Source: Diadema setosum
Taxonomy: Eukaryota; Echinodermata; Echinoidea; Diadematoida; Diadematidae
Assembly (NCBI GenBank): GCA_033980235.1
Contig: CM067079.1
Span: forward strand, 28,699,147 to 28,763,146
DNA length: 64,000 nucleotides
Direction: 5' to 3'
Position numbers and translations under genes: made by a program. The notes under the pieces are model-generated. The model was not told where the DNA came from. It did not search any database and worked only from the letters and a program-made list of their open reading frames with translations. This document shows, in pieces, positions 36,246 to 49,639 of this stretch (positions within the stretch are counted from its first letter, which is position 1; each line of letters starts with the position of its first letter).

Positions 36246-37635
36246 TTAGCATCAAAGTAATTTCCGATTCTGGAGATTGTTTTCTTCGCTAGGAGGTGAA
36301 ATTATACACAAGTATGAAAGACAACATTCTGTGTTGCTTTGTCTCCCGCAAACTTGCCGCTGGTAACTCAGAATTTTGGATATAATTACATGGCAGGATT
36401 GTCGCTGTTGTTTTTTTCTTAAATCATTCCAATGAGTAATGTCATGGAAATTCTAATGTCATGAAGTTTTATGATCTAGTTTTGAGAGCTTACAAGAATC
36501 CCGCACGCTCTTGGGAGTAAACGGCCTTTAACAAAGAAAATTAAACTTTCTGTCAGAAACCGACTTGCGTCAACTACAGAGTAATCACAAGAAAAGCCCC
36601 CAATCGAGAATGAGAATGAAATACTATAAGGGTAATTGATATACATTGCTATATCGATTTCCGTTGGTTCTGCATCTCTTTTTCTACAGTACCCATTGCA
36701 GGTTTTCACATGTTGCTGTTAGTGTTAGGTGCCTTATCATTTTTTTTTCTTCAGACTATTTTTTGACCTAGAATCATACGCTAGCAAGACACTTTGGTGA
36801 CATTCTGTTGGGGAAGTTTATATGTAAAGATCCTGCATCATCGAGGCTAATATACGTTCATGTTTGTGACCAATATCACTATATCCTATAATATCATGTA
36901 AAACTCGAAAACTTCATAACTTTCTAACTTTCTTTCCAATTTTGATGGAACCCCTATAACCATTCTGCTCCTCCAATCGAACAACTCTCTTTATGAAAGT
37001 CAACTCGATGAAGGTTTGAAATCCAGTGCATGCCGGTGTAATACCAACTGAAAAACCTGTCATTTATTTGCTTCCCCGATACGATCGCGCAGCATCATGT
37101 AGCAAGGTCGAGGGGGAACGCTGGTCTATCCAAGGAGGTACTAGGCTCGCCTATAGTACCTTCTTGACCAATCTTTTACCTCACGCAACAGGTTGCTGCT
37201 GCCTGGCGCTACATCGACAACTGCACGCAGGGAATACTCGTTTGAATGTTTGTGTGCTCGCTTGCGTGCATTTGGAAATGATATTGTAGGATCTTCAGGA
37301 TAGAAGGCCGAGGTGCCTGTGCCCCTTTATGCTTGCAAAAACATCAAATTTGATTAGAATTGCAATGTTTAGATATTGAAAAGGAAACATCTGAGCCTCG
37401 TGATGGTCCTATACCAACAGGGTCTCTGTTATTATCTAAACTATACATGCTTTCATGAAGAAAAGAAACTGAGGTTGGATATGATTACTAAATATGAGTG
37501 ACCGAAATTATCATTCTTTCTTTCAACGATACGCAGTTATTTTAGAACACATCATACCAGAACCACCATGAAAGCATGGTTGTATTTGTGCAAAAGATAT
37601 CTTTGTGATGACGTTTCTTTTAAGAGTATGCTGAT
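36246..37635. other. Unique sequence, nothing recognised
   Basis: Frames of 77 residues (minus, 36476-36709) and 87 residues (plus, 37026-37289) have no domain. The second lies in a modestly GC-richer patch. Confidence 0.45.
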
Positions 37636-37639
37636 TTCT

Positions 37640-37653
37640 TGTTATTGTTATTG

Positions 37654-37689
<36 letters not shown>

Positions 37690-37692
37690 TTA

Positions 37693-37732
<40 letters not shown>

Positions 37733-37788
37733 GATTATGATTATGATTATTATTATTATCATTATCATTATTGTTATTATTATTTTCA

Positions 37789-37863
<75 letters not shown>
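37640..37863. repeat. (TTA)n trinucleotide array
   Basis: About 220 bp of TTA units with GTT, ATG and TTC interruptions. Poly-Asn, poly-Ile and poly-Leu frames here are artefacts. Confidence 0.95.
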
Positions 37864-37864
<1 letters not shown>

Positions 37865-38294
37865 GCATCCACATGAACATGACTGTACAGCTCAGTGAGC
37901 ATAATTTGACTATCTTATGCTGTTGTTGTTCTTGTAGTCAATCGAGCTACGGCAAGTGCTCAGCTAAGTCTGCAAAATGGTCGTGTGACATACAGGTATA
38001 CAACAAGGAGCAGGCTTGAGATGTGTGCCAGAATGTGTGGGGTTATTTCTGTGTATGTGATGTATAGGGAGATTTCTGGCTTGAACACGGTCTCGGTCTA
38101 AGACTATTTTGTTTGTATAAGATGTCAAAACCCCGGTATACGCGAGAGACATATCCGAGATTTTATGTCACTATATCATCGATGTCCTATACTAATTAGC
38201 TGTTATCAGTAATCATTTATGTAATCAACATGTAAATATGATTATCATCTTTAATTCCAAATGGTCAAAGACGTTTATACCTGCAAGTGATTAA

Positions 38295-38540
38295 CAAATT
38301 GCCCTACATCAATGTAAATGAGCAAGGAATATTCAGTGGTTTATGAGTAGGCAAGATTAGAAAAAAAAAAATGGGCATACATGCTCTTGTTGGACTCGAA
38401 CCAACGACCTCCCGACTGATATTAGCCATGTGTCATATACACTAGACTACCGAGCTTCCATCCGATAGCCATTGGTGGTTCTGATTATAGCAGCCGGGAT
38501 ACTGGTATATACTGTGTATGTATTCAAATTCATGATTCTT
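38295..38540 (-). mobile_element. SINE S1
   Basis: On the minus strand: leader, A-box region GCTCGGTAGTCTAGTGTATA, B box TTGGTTCGAGTCC, T-run, and the conserved 3' segment ending TAGGGCAATTTGTTAATCAC. The tRNA-like head is the best preserved of the S1 copies, but an unpaired acceptor end and the attached body show it is a SINE. Confidence 0.8.
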
Positions 38541-38559
38541 GCATTGAGTTGTTTTTAAT

Positions 38560-38612
38560 TGTAACTCTTAGACAAATATTGCTCTACATCGACGTAAGTA
38601 TACGCCGATTAT
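38560..38612 (-). mobile_element. SINE S1, 3'-end fragment
   Basis: TTAGACAAATATTGCTCTAC followed by ATCGACGTAAGTATACGCCG is the 3' segment of S1 in minus orientation, without a head. It lies just before an S1 copy of opposite orientation. Confidence 0.6.
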
Positions 38613-38619
38613 TCAGGAC

Positions 38620-38818
38620 CATCACTGGATATTGAGTGAAAGTCCGGTAGTTTAGTGGATATGACGCCTGTCTAAAAATCAGGAGGTCTTTGGTTCGAAA
38701 TCAGCCTGATCGTGTATGCCCATGAATTCCTATCACGGCTACTTTGATACTAAAATACTGAATAATAGGTGTTTACTTACGTCGATGTAGGGCAATTTGT
38801 CAATCAGTTGCACTAAAA
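38620..38818 (+). mobile_element. SINE S1
   Basis: The plus-strand head (CCGGTAGTTTAGTGGATATG; B box TTTGGTTCGAAATC) is followed by the body and the full 3' segment (TTACGTCGATGTAGGGCAAT then TTGTCAATCAGTTGCA). It is opposite in orientation to the copy at 38295-38540, so the pair can form an inverted repeat about 80 bp apart. Confidence 0.8.
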
Positions 38819-39084
38819 AACAACTCGACGCAATAATCATTAATTTGGACTGTTAATTCTTTCCATCATAATCATTACTGTGCTTCAGTTCAATTCGTGC
38901 GAAAAATAAGGGCAAATTAACATCCTGATTGTTTACCCCGTTAGGTAATGACAATATTTATCAAGAAAATTTCCCACACTCTATAAACGTAGCATGTGAT
39001 ATGATGAGCCGCTAATCATGACCTCTTCTACAAACGAAACTTGAAAAAATCATGACTGACAGTCTGACACTGAAAGATATAATC

Positions 39085-39245
39085 ATCTTATCCATGGAGG
39101 CTCTGTGGAAAAGATTCTTGGCTTTCGATCGGAGTACCCGAGTTCAAATCCCACTGAGTGCCTACATCCTTGGCATGATGTTTTTTACCCATCATGTCCC
39201 TCTCAACCCATATATTTCCACATTGATGTCACAGTATTGACCCTT
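39085..39245 (+). mobile_element. SINE S2 fragment
   Basis: TCGGAGTACCCGAGTTCAAATCCC is a B-box-bearing head close to that of the 35985 copy, followed by CATCATGTCCCTCTCAACCC and ATATTTCCACATTGATGTCA, which parallels the S2 body. The rest is missing. The 62-residue frame is a by-product. Confidence 0.6.
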
Positions 39246-39815
39246 TTTAAACACACATCTTAGAGTTTTACCATTCGCCAAAGTTTTTTTTTTAATAAAT
39301 ATATTTGTCAAAACTAAAACCTAAGACGGAAATAATGGGGAAAGGAGAGAAGGGGCGGGGTATAAGGGTAGAGAAAGAGAAAAATGCGTACGGCTGCAAA
39401 TCTTACTAAAAGGGGACATCATTCTGATCGTATGCCATGTATACCACATGTATCTGACCCCACCTTACTCCAGGATTTGTTTTATTTTCATCTATTAGAG
39501 GTGAATGCCCGAAGGAACTGACCCGGCGAAAGTTCGCTCAGCATAACTCTGGGCGCCAGCTCTCCCCACCGTATTCATCTTAAAGAGTTAAAAAAAATAA
39601 TGAAAATTCTGAAAACTTCACTGAGGGGTAATGGTCGTGCAGAAAGACCACAGTTTCTATAAGACCCATCTATTGACAATTCTGCGTGAAAACACGCTTC
39701 ATTAGTTTTGAATGATTGCATGATAATTTCTGTGGTATACACCGCCCGTTTTCACAGAAATGCAATAGGGAGTTCATTTTTTATTTGTTGTCGTTGATAC
39801 AAAATTGTGATTACC
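39246..39815. other. Unique sequence, nothing recognised
   Basis: Non-repetitive; no gene or element recognised. Confidence 0.45.
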
Positions 39816-39819
39816 CTTC

Positions 39820-41085
<1,266 letters not shown>

Positions 41086-41755
41086 CAAGGTACTATCGGG
41101 AGCAGTGATTTTAAAAATGTTCGAGTTATCATATTTTGATGCATATGTGTAGGTTAGTTGTACCACAAAACGGTTACAGCTCGTTATTCCGAAGGTTCGT
41201 TATTCCGAAGGCTCTTTATTCCTAAGATTCGTTATTCCGAAGGTTCATTGTTCCGAATTTCATTTTCGGATTAACCAATCTTCGGAATAACGAACCTTCG
41301 GAATAACGCCACAAATTTTCGGATTAACGAACCCTTTTTCATTTTCGGATTAACGAACCTGTAGGTATAGGGAATTTGCGTGTTTCGGATTAACGACCCT
41401 TCGGAATAACGAACCTTCGGAATAGCGAACCTTCGGAATAACGAACAGCACCCCCACAAAACATCCTACCATATAAACATTTTGCAATAAAGCCTAAACT
41501 ATAAGAATATATCACTGTATTTCTCAATAAACCATAACTGTAGACGATTTATTCTAGAAACAATGTTTTTTAAAACTATTGTTCACATTTTGTAGTTTTA
41601 ACAATACTTATCATTGGGTATAATATACTGATTACTGGTAACATTTTTATATTGGTTGTTTCTATCCCTAACTCACATCTTTTTAGAAGTTAGAACTATT
41701 TCTAAGCACTAAAGCTGGGTTTTTGTTTTACCTGCAAATGGTAAATAATACCTTT
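41086..41755. mobile_element. MITE family C, copy 2, interrupted by F1
   Basis: The left part (41086-41171) has TACTATCGGGAGCAGTGATT and the right part (41463-41755) has CTAAAGCTGGGTTTTTG ending GGTAAATAATACCTTTAA. They match the uninterrupted copy at 25641-26014 on both sides of a 282-bp insert. TTAA follows the right end. Confidence 0.85.
41172..41453. mobile_element. Foldback element F1, copy 2 (recent, with target duplication)
   Basis: The insert consists almost wholly of the motif GTTCGTTATTCCGAAGG and its variant GTTCGTTAATCCGAA in direct orientation on the left and inverted on the right. The extreme ends also form an inverted pair (GGTTACAGCTCGTTATTCCG and the complement GGGTGCTGTTCGTTATTCCG). 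It is flanked by CCACAAAAC at 41163-41171 and 41454-41462, a 9-bp (minimum 8-bp, CACAAAAC) direct duplication. An 8-bp duplication is characteristic of hAT transposition (known); assignment to hAT is inference. There is no open frame, so any mobility would be in trans. Confidence 0.9.
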
Positions 41756-42347
41756 AAGGAATGTAGAGCCTTATGATGAAATTGTATGTGGTCAGTTCCA
41801 GTTTAGTTCAGTTTATCTTATTTAATCACAATTAAAGAACAATCTTGTTCTTCTGCAAATCCGTGAACGACATGAAAATAGCAGAAAAACATACAAACTG
41901 CATATACAATAATAAAAAAGGAACATGTGTCAGGTAACAACAAAAAACGACGAAACATTAAAAAAAGTACAGCAAAAAAAGAAAAGAAAAAAGAAAACGG
42001 AACAAATACCTACAGTAACATGTTATTTCAACAATATCAAGTAAAGACAGAGAGAAAAAAATGAGAGAAAAGATATACATGCTCGACTTATGGTATACTA
42101 TACGCATTCTGGCTGAAAGGACGTACACCTGACTTCGTGAACCAGAGACTAATTACAATTATCATCTTCGCATTGTCTTGGTAAACATGTTACATAACTG
42201 CGAAAGGATTCGCAACCGTTGCAGAGTATAGGCTGGAGACGGGGCAGGTATTTTGCAAGCCAATGACAGTTGTACAAAGCTTGGATGGCGAGCCTGGAGG
42301 CACTGGAAAGTCATGTGTATTATCTTACATAAATTAATTATGGCGTT
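41756..42347. other. Unique sequence, nothing recognised
   Basis: A-rich unique DNA without a recognisable gene or repeat. Confidence 0.45.
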
Positions 42348-42516
42348 CAGTGGCGGATCCAAGGGGGGGGGGGGGTGCACCGTGCGCGCGCCCCCAATTA
42401 TTTTCGGTTAAAACAAAAGAAATAAAAAGAAAAAAATGGGGTGGGGTGGGTGTGCGCCTCTTTAATTTTTGTACTAAAGGCGCCTCCCCTTTACGGAATT
42501 CCTAGATCCGCCCCTG
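42348..42516. mobile_element. Small foldback with CAG(T/G)GGCGGATC ends
   Basis: Left end CAGTGGCGGATCCAAGG and right end TAGATCCGCCCCTG are inverted matches. A G13 run (42363-42375) and GGGTGGGG-type sequence fill the interior. Ends of the form CAGNGGCGGATC are known from widespread animal hAT-like MITEs. A convincing 8-bp duplication is not visible. Confidence 0.65.
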
Positions 42517-42556
42517 GTGTTTGTGCCAACAGCTACTAGTGAGCTGTAATGAGCTC

Positions 42557-42624
42557 ACAAACAAACAAACAACCAACCAACCAACCAACCAACCAACCAA
42601 ACAAACAAACAAACAAACAAACAA
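42557..42624. repeat. (ACAA)n/(CCAA)n microsatellite
   Basis: Blocks of ACAA, then CCAA, then ACAA. Confidence 0.95.
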
Positions 42625-42800
42625 GTTAGTAACATCAAAATATATGTGTATGTAAACTTATGCAAGAATGTATATTCATGTATGTATGTGAGTATAGGCG
42701 TTATTTGTATATATGTATGTATGTAAGTGTAAGTGTGTTTGTAATGTGTACAAAAGTGTAGAATAAAAACAGCCAGTGCATGATGCAAGCTACGTTAAAT

Positions 42801-42977
42801 TAAAGGTACAGTTTACCATTGGGAGCAGTGATTTAAAAAATGTTCGAGGTATCACATTTAATGCATATGTGTAGATCAGTTGTATCACAAAGCATCCTAC
42901 CACGTAAAAACTTCTCAATAAATCCTAAAACATGCTGGGTTTTTGCTTCATCTGCTAATGGTAAGTAATGTCTTTAA
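42801..42977. mobile_element. MITE family C, copy 3 (internally deleted)
   Basis: Both termini are present (TAAAGGTACAGTTTACCATT and CTAATGGTAAGTAATGTC, TTAA at each edge). The segment between CCTAAAACAT and GCTGGGTTTTTGC, about 190 bp in copy 1, is deleted. It is a deletion derivative of the same family. Confidence 0.85.
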
Positions 42978-43640
42978 AGCAACTATACATGCCGCCATAC
43001 ATACGTACATACATGCGTACATACATTAGATTTTGAATGTATATATCCGATGCCGAGAGAAGTGCGTGCGTCGGTGTGTTGATATAATATTTTTCGTTAC
43101 TGTAAGAATTTTTCTTTTTCATCATTTTGCCAATTACAGTGAAACAGCCTTACTTTAGCACTGGCAGACTGGCAAGAGGCCAATTTTCCCACTGATATAC
43201 CAACGCCACTGAAAGAATAGTGCAACTCACAAAATCTTTTGCAGTCAGCATAATCAGTGTACTTGATAATAATGCTGATGAAACTTGCATAAATGGATGA
43301 AGATAAAAAAGAATAAAAACGACTGGGTGACATAGGCTACTCTTAGCCTGTAGCAGTCGATAATTTGCTAGGGTTTAAGGGCATTCTCGTAAATGAAAGT
43401 ACACTCAAGAGCTCTGCGGGCTCTTCAATTCATTTTGCCATCGAGAGTGGGGAAAAACAAAGAGGAAGAAGAATTGTACATGATGTTTGTTCTGTTTGTG
43501 ACAATCCCAATTTGAAGTAAGAGGAACTCTTATCGTCGATCTGAACATTCTATCTACATGCTATTTTATCGATATCATTGTATTGATATTCCGGCCGGGT
43601 CATTCACATTATAAAGTGTTTCGATTCTTACATTTCACCT
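42978..43640. other. Unique sequence, nothing recognised
   Basis: Includes a short ATACATAC stretch near 43000-43025. A 78-residue minus-strand frame at 43097-43333 has no domain. Confidence 0.45.
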
Positions 43641-43997
43641 TTAAAGGGATGGCATAGTTCTGGTTGAGATGGGGATTGAGATTTTAAAATTTTGCGAGAT
43701 TACAAATCACTTATAAAAATATGAAAGAGCACACAATTCTATAAGGAATTCAGTCAAAGTTTATTTAATGAAATTTGGTTTTGAAATGGCTGAGATATGC
43801 AAACAAAGAGGTCCTAATTAAAGGTGTGCCCCACCATTTGTTAGGACTTAGTTCATTGATACCACAGGCATTTCAAAACCAAATTTCATCAAATAAACTT
43901 TGGATTCCTTTTAGAATTGTGTGTGCTTTCATATTTCATATTTGTCTCGAAAAAAAGTTAAAACCTGAATCCCCATTTCAACCAAAACTATATACAG
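43641..43997. mobile_element. MITE family A, copy 2 (right tip lost)
   Basis: It starts TTAAAGGGATGGCATAGTTC. Right-arm sequence CCCCATTTCAACCAAAACTA is the inverted match of the left arm, but the last bases before TTAA are absent. The palindromic centre (GAAATTTGGTTTTGAAATGG and CATTTCAAAACCAAATTTC) is preserved. The nearby long plus-strand frame is an artefact of this plus the adjoining CTAT array. Confidence 0.8.
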
Positions 43998-44031
43998 GTA
44001 GTGTCGATAGTTTTATGGATGATTTAGTTGA

Positions 44032-44050
44032 TCTATCTATCTATCTATTC

Positions 44051-44143
<93 letters not shown>

Positions 44144-44201
44144 CCTATCTACCTATCTTCTATCTATATATCTATTTCTATCTATCTATCTATCTATCTA
44201 C

Positions 44202-44268
<67 letters not shown>

Positions 44269-44330
44269 CCTTTCTACCTATCTTCTATCTATATATCTAT
44301 TTCTATCTATCTATCTATCTATGTATCTAC

Positions 44331-44380
<50 letters not shown>

Positions 44381-44382
44381 CT
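44032..44382. repeat. (CTAT)n array with internal duplication
   Basis: About 350 bp of CTAT units. A variant block ACCTATCTTCTATCTATATA occurs twice (about 44150 and 44277), indicating a segmental duplication within the array. Confidence 0.95.
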
Positions 44383-44515
44383 AGTTATCTCCTCACGCGA
44401 AGGTACTTGAGCTCCACTTATTTTATGAAACGCCTGAATGGATAAATCAATGATATCAACAACACACGTGACTATTTGATTCCTTAAAAATAAGATATAC
44501 CACAGGGCAAAACTA

Positions 44516-45081
44516 AAAGGGCAAGTCCACCTTCATATACATAAGGATTGACAGAATGCAGCAATATTAGTAGAACACATCAGTGAAAATTTGAGGAAAA
44601 TTGGACAATCCGTTCAAAAGTTACAAATATTTTAAGTATCTGCGCAGTCACTGCTGGAAGAGAAGACTACTACAGTGTATGATGTCACATGCGTACAACA
44701 AATTATAAGGAAAATAAAAAAGAGAATTTCACAAAACTTTACTTTTTGAATAAAGTGCACATTTCTTCGACTTGCTACTGACGTATGTTAAGGGTAATAA
44801 TATTCCCCCTGCCTTCTGAAAGAGAGAAGGGAAGTGTTCTTTTGTTATGCGAGAAAAATGGAAATATGTTGAATTTTCTTTATTCTTTCTTTATATCGTT
44901 GTACTCATGTGACATCACAAGCTATAGTAGTCTTTTCATCCAGCCGTGACTGAGCAGAAACTTCAAAAATTCATAACTTTTTAACGGATTGTCCGATTTT
45001 GCTCAAACTCTCACTGATGTGTTCTACTAATATTGCTGCATTCACTCAACCCACATGTCTATGAAGGTGAACTTGTCCTTT
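44516..45081. mobile_element. MITE D, long terminal inverted repeats
   Basis: AAAGGGCAAGTCCACCTTCA at the left is answered by TGAAGGTGAACTTGTCCTTT at the right. Pairing continues inward for well over 100 bp (GCAGCAATATTAGTAGAACA versus TGTTCTACTAATATTGC; AAGACTACTACAG versus TATAGTAGTCTTTTC; GATGTCACATG versus CATGTGACATC). There is no coding capacity. Target duplication is not clear. Confidence 0.85.
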
Positions 45082-45670
45082 GCTTACATGCAACTGATAT
45101 GTAATAAACATCCGCAGTCAGTAAAACAGACATCCGGAAAACAAAGTAAAAACTATAGAACAGAAAACCGGGGTCAAAAAGGACAAGAAACCGACTGTAA
45201 ACATGCTCCACGTGATGAGACATAAGACAAAATTCGATACAACAGTTTGAGTTCTGTTTTTTGTTTGTTTGTTTTTTTTTTTTGTTCTTTTTTTCTGACA
45301 GTGCTCTGAAAAAGCGCAAACATATTGCGATCTCTTGATGTATTACGTTTCACAAATTAGGTCAGAATGCTTAAAACATCTCTGAAAATGGACAACAAGT
45401 TGGATTGTGGAAAATTCTGAGAATCCTAGGATAGAGATATCATATTTGGAAGATGATATGTTTGAAAGGGACACAACATATATTTGTCGACAGATCATGA
45501 AGTGACCATTTACAGCAAATTCTCTAAGAGAGTTTTGGTTTTGAATTGAATAACCACAATGGACAAGCAACCGCTAAGGCTCTTGCAAGTGAAAATTGAA
45601 GTGCTCTTGGTAATAAAGCAACGTGTAACAACAAACATGACATTTTCGCCACCATACCCTGGCCAGCTCG
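45082..45670. other. Unique sequence, nothing recognised
   Basis: T-rich near 45245-45295; no gene or element recognised. Confidence 0.45.
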
Positions 45671-45926
45671 GGGTCATCCACGAGATCGACACCCACGATT
45701 CATACAGACCACGAGTTAGGCATTGCAAAATAAAAGGTCCAGGAGTCATGCAGCCCACGAGTCATACAGCCCATGAGTATAGGTAAAAACAGTCCATGAG
45801 TTCGACATTAATGTGTCGGCCTCGTGGGCTTTGTTTGTTTAGTGTCGAACTTATTGGCTGTATGACTCATGGGTTATTATAACTCGTGGGCTGTATGACT
45901 CTTGGGTGTCGGTCTCGTGACGTGTA
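45671..45926. mobile_element. Foldback element F2, copy 1
   Basis: It is built from the words CACGAGTCATACAGCC and GTGTCGAACT(C/T)(G/A)TGGGC. They run as ACGAGATCGACACCCACGA ... CCCACGAGTCATACAGCCC on the left and inverted as GGGCTGTATGACTC ... GGGTGTCGGTCTCGT on the right. CCAGCTCG (45663-45670) and CCAGCTAG (45927-45934) flank it, a 7-of-8 match that fits an old 8-bp target duplication. No open frame of substance. Confidence 0.75.
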
Positions 45927-46090
45927 CCAGCTAGCTCTAATCTTCATTCCAGACACGAATGCCTGTACAGAGTGAGCACTATAAGGGACCTATCTTAACA
46001 ACAATTTTGCTGCTGCCGCAACATCATAAAGGTGAACTGACTGAATAATTTTCATATTTCTCTTCCACCCCCTATCTCCAATTCTTTTAT
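45927..46090. other. Unique spacer
   Basis: Short unique spacer between F2 and the TA array. Confidence 0.4.

Positions 46091-47260
<1,170 letters not shown>

Positions 47261-47300
<40 letters not shown>
47261..47300. repeat. (TA)n microsatellite
   Basis: Perfect AT dinucleotide run. Confidence 0.95.
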
Positions 47301-47304
<4 letters not shown>

Positions 47305-47519
47305 AAACAATCATGTATGAATGTTTAAAGGTAGTCCTCCATCCTGCCACTCAATAACGAAATCTTACCGGGAAATAGTCATCGTTCATTAATATACAGG
47401 AAACAACAACAACAACCGATATTCAAACCTGATATTCTGCCGGAAGAGGAAAGAGCAAAGTAAAATATAGAGAAAGAGAATAGATGAGTCAACGGATAGA
47501 GATATAATACCTGTATATG

Positions 47520-47521
47520 AC

Positions 47522-47591
<70 letters not shown>

Positions 47592-47604
47592 GGGGAGAGA
47601 GAGA
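47520..47604. repeat. (GA)n microsatellite
   Basis: GA dinucleotide run with two CAGA interruptions and a GGGG near the end. Confidence 0.95.
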
Positions 47605-47639
47605 GGATATGAACAATAAATACGTGACGCACTGACGGG

Positions 47640-48560
47640 GGAACGACGAAAAAAAAAGTGGATTTTTAATATGTCGACTTTAATATGAAATCGTCAGATC
47701 GATACAAGCTATCAATTAAGGACGGAACTCAATCAAAAAGCGACTTGTTTAACGTCGGAGGGCTCTGATATCACGCACGCAGGGAAAATACCCCATCCCG
47801 ACACGCCACCATGTTATTAGCGAGACAGTAATTTCTGTGATTTTTCCCCCTTGGGGATACCACAGAAGTGCAGCACACAGTTTTCATTTCCTTCTTCTTT
47901 TTCACGGGAGCTCAGGAACACGCGCATATGTCAAGCGCTCAAGCTAGCTACACGCTCCCGTCCGCTCTGACTCCGTGTTATCTCCATGCCTTTCGTTGCC
48001 ATAGCCTTAATTCTTAATGCTATAGGCGTTGTCCTCGACGCGATAGTTTGTTCTTTTTTTTTTCTTGTATGGTGATGTGGAACACATTTGTCACTTGTGT
48101 GTCTTTTCAATAAGCGTTTCCAGTGGCATGGTCCTGGTAAACACGACAAAATGATTAAACTCCACCATCGATTCAGAAACAAATACGAGTCCATGCGTAA
48201 CCTAACGCGTGAAGTATTTGAACTTGGCGGAGGCTCGCGTGTACAAGTCACACTGCAAGCATCAATAGTCCCATCTATTTATTCTCGTGTCTCTTGGATT
48301 TTTTTTTCTCGCTTCGTTCTCCTCATGTAGTCGTGTTGACATGTGGGGACTCGGGTGTTAGTTTGGCGGTGTAATCAGAGCCGAATCTCGCGGCGCGGCA
48401 CTGCTGTTTACCGCACGACAAATCAAATCCCGACCCGACAAAACCATGTTGGACTAGTGTGATAATTTGGGTTAATGGTTTGAATTGAGTAACAAGGTTA
48501 GACGGGGGCAAACAGTTGTCACTGATGTCTGACATCACAAACGAAGTGACGACGGGAATG
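47640..48560. other. Unique, moderately CpG-rich sequence
   Basis: Unique DNA with several CpG-rich stretches (CCCGACACGCCACC; TCTCGCGGCGCGGCAC). Frames of 106 residues (minus, 47931-48251) and 80 residues (plus, 48088-48330) overlap on opposite strands, and neither shows a domain. A regulatory or untranslated role is possible but unsupported. Confidence 0.35.
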
Positions 48561-48726
48561 AGATGACACTGTTTGCCATAGTAAGTGATTTTTTCCTTTT
48601 TGTCTCGTACTTTTCCTTGTCTTTTCTTTCATGAATGTATATAAAAAGTGAATGATTCATACCAAGAATAAAACAGATGTATGACCTACGGACGAGTATT
48701 CTATTATGGATACCTTCCCCTTCCCT

Positions 48727-48772
48727 GTCTGTCTGTCTATCTGTCTGTCTGTCTGTCTATCTGTCCGTCTGT
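48727..48772. repeat. (CTGT)n microsatellite
   Basis: CTGT units with CTAT and CCGT variants. Confidence 0.9.
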
Positions 48773-49639
48773 ATCCATCTTCTTTCCCCCCTGTCCTATA
48801 GGATCACAGAAAAACGGTGATGGATACAAGCGACACTTTCGACCCGCTTGATGTTTAGTCATGCTGCCTTAAGCACGGTGAGGTATGAATATGACATGAG
48901 TGCTATGATTGCCCTATATCTTTTGTATGATGTCCGCTGATCAAACTTGAGATCATGAAGCATGCGGATGGACATTATTATGATTTTACATCGATGTGCT
49001 TGAAACAACCAATTCATGGGAACCCCGAAGCGACACAATTGGGTTGATTGTCGCGTCTCTGTCCGTGTTATGCTACGAGACAGAGCGTATAATACATATA
49101 TATATCTTTGTGTGCCTTTTTATTGTATACTGCTGAAATGATGCATGGTGAATAAAAATGAAATGAACTTAACTAATCTACTGTTGATCATTGCAGATGA
49201 AGCGAGATCCAAACGAATGCAACACTCATCCTTGATACAGGCCAGCTGACAAAGGAAAGAGTTTGAACGGACATCATTGTCTACATCAGGAATTTAAGAT
49301 TGACTTTATGTTCAAAAGTGATTTCGTGAAAGCATATCCTCCCAATAGACAGTTTCTGCAATGTATTACAATATATGGATATCTCTTTTCCTGCAGCCTA
49401 TAGTGGCGATGCATTTCATTCACCTACACCCTCTCATTAGGTTCCAGAGGCAGGAATTCACTTTCTTGTTGCTAGGTTGGGCAAGCCTCCGACAAGCTTT
49501 AAGGTAGCTAAAGGCAACTTTTGTGAACAAAGCATGCATGAAATATAAATACATCACAGAACCGGTCTATCGAAAATATATAGGTCTATTTTCCAAACAC
49601 ACAGTTTCGTCAGTAGGTGTCAGTAGCTGTCAAAAATAT
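48773..49639. other. Unique sequence, possible LINE tail
   Basis: GGTGAATAAAAATGAAATGA near 49149 resembles an AATAAA-bearing LINE tail with short repeats, but too little is left to assign. Nothing else recognised. Confidence 0.3.

Noticed and set aside
37523..37880. Poly-Asn, poly-Ile and poly-Leu frames
   Set aside because: Products of the TTA trinucleotide array.
38395..38470. Functional tRNA gene in the S1 head
   Set aside because: Same reason: no acceptor pairing and a SINE body follows; five other S1 pieces occur in the window.
48088..48330. 80-residue basic frame as an exon
   Set aside because: A longer frame is open on the opposite strand and no domain is recognisable.
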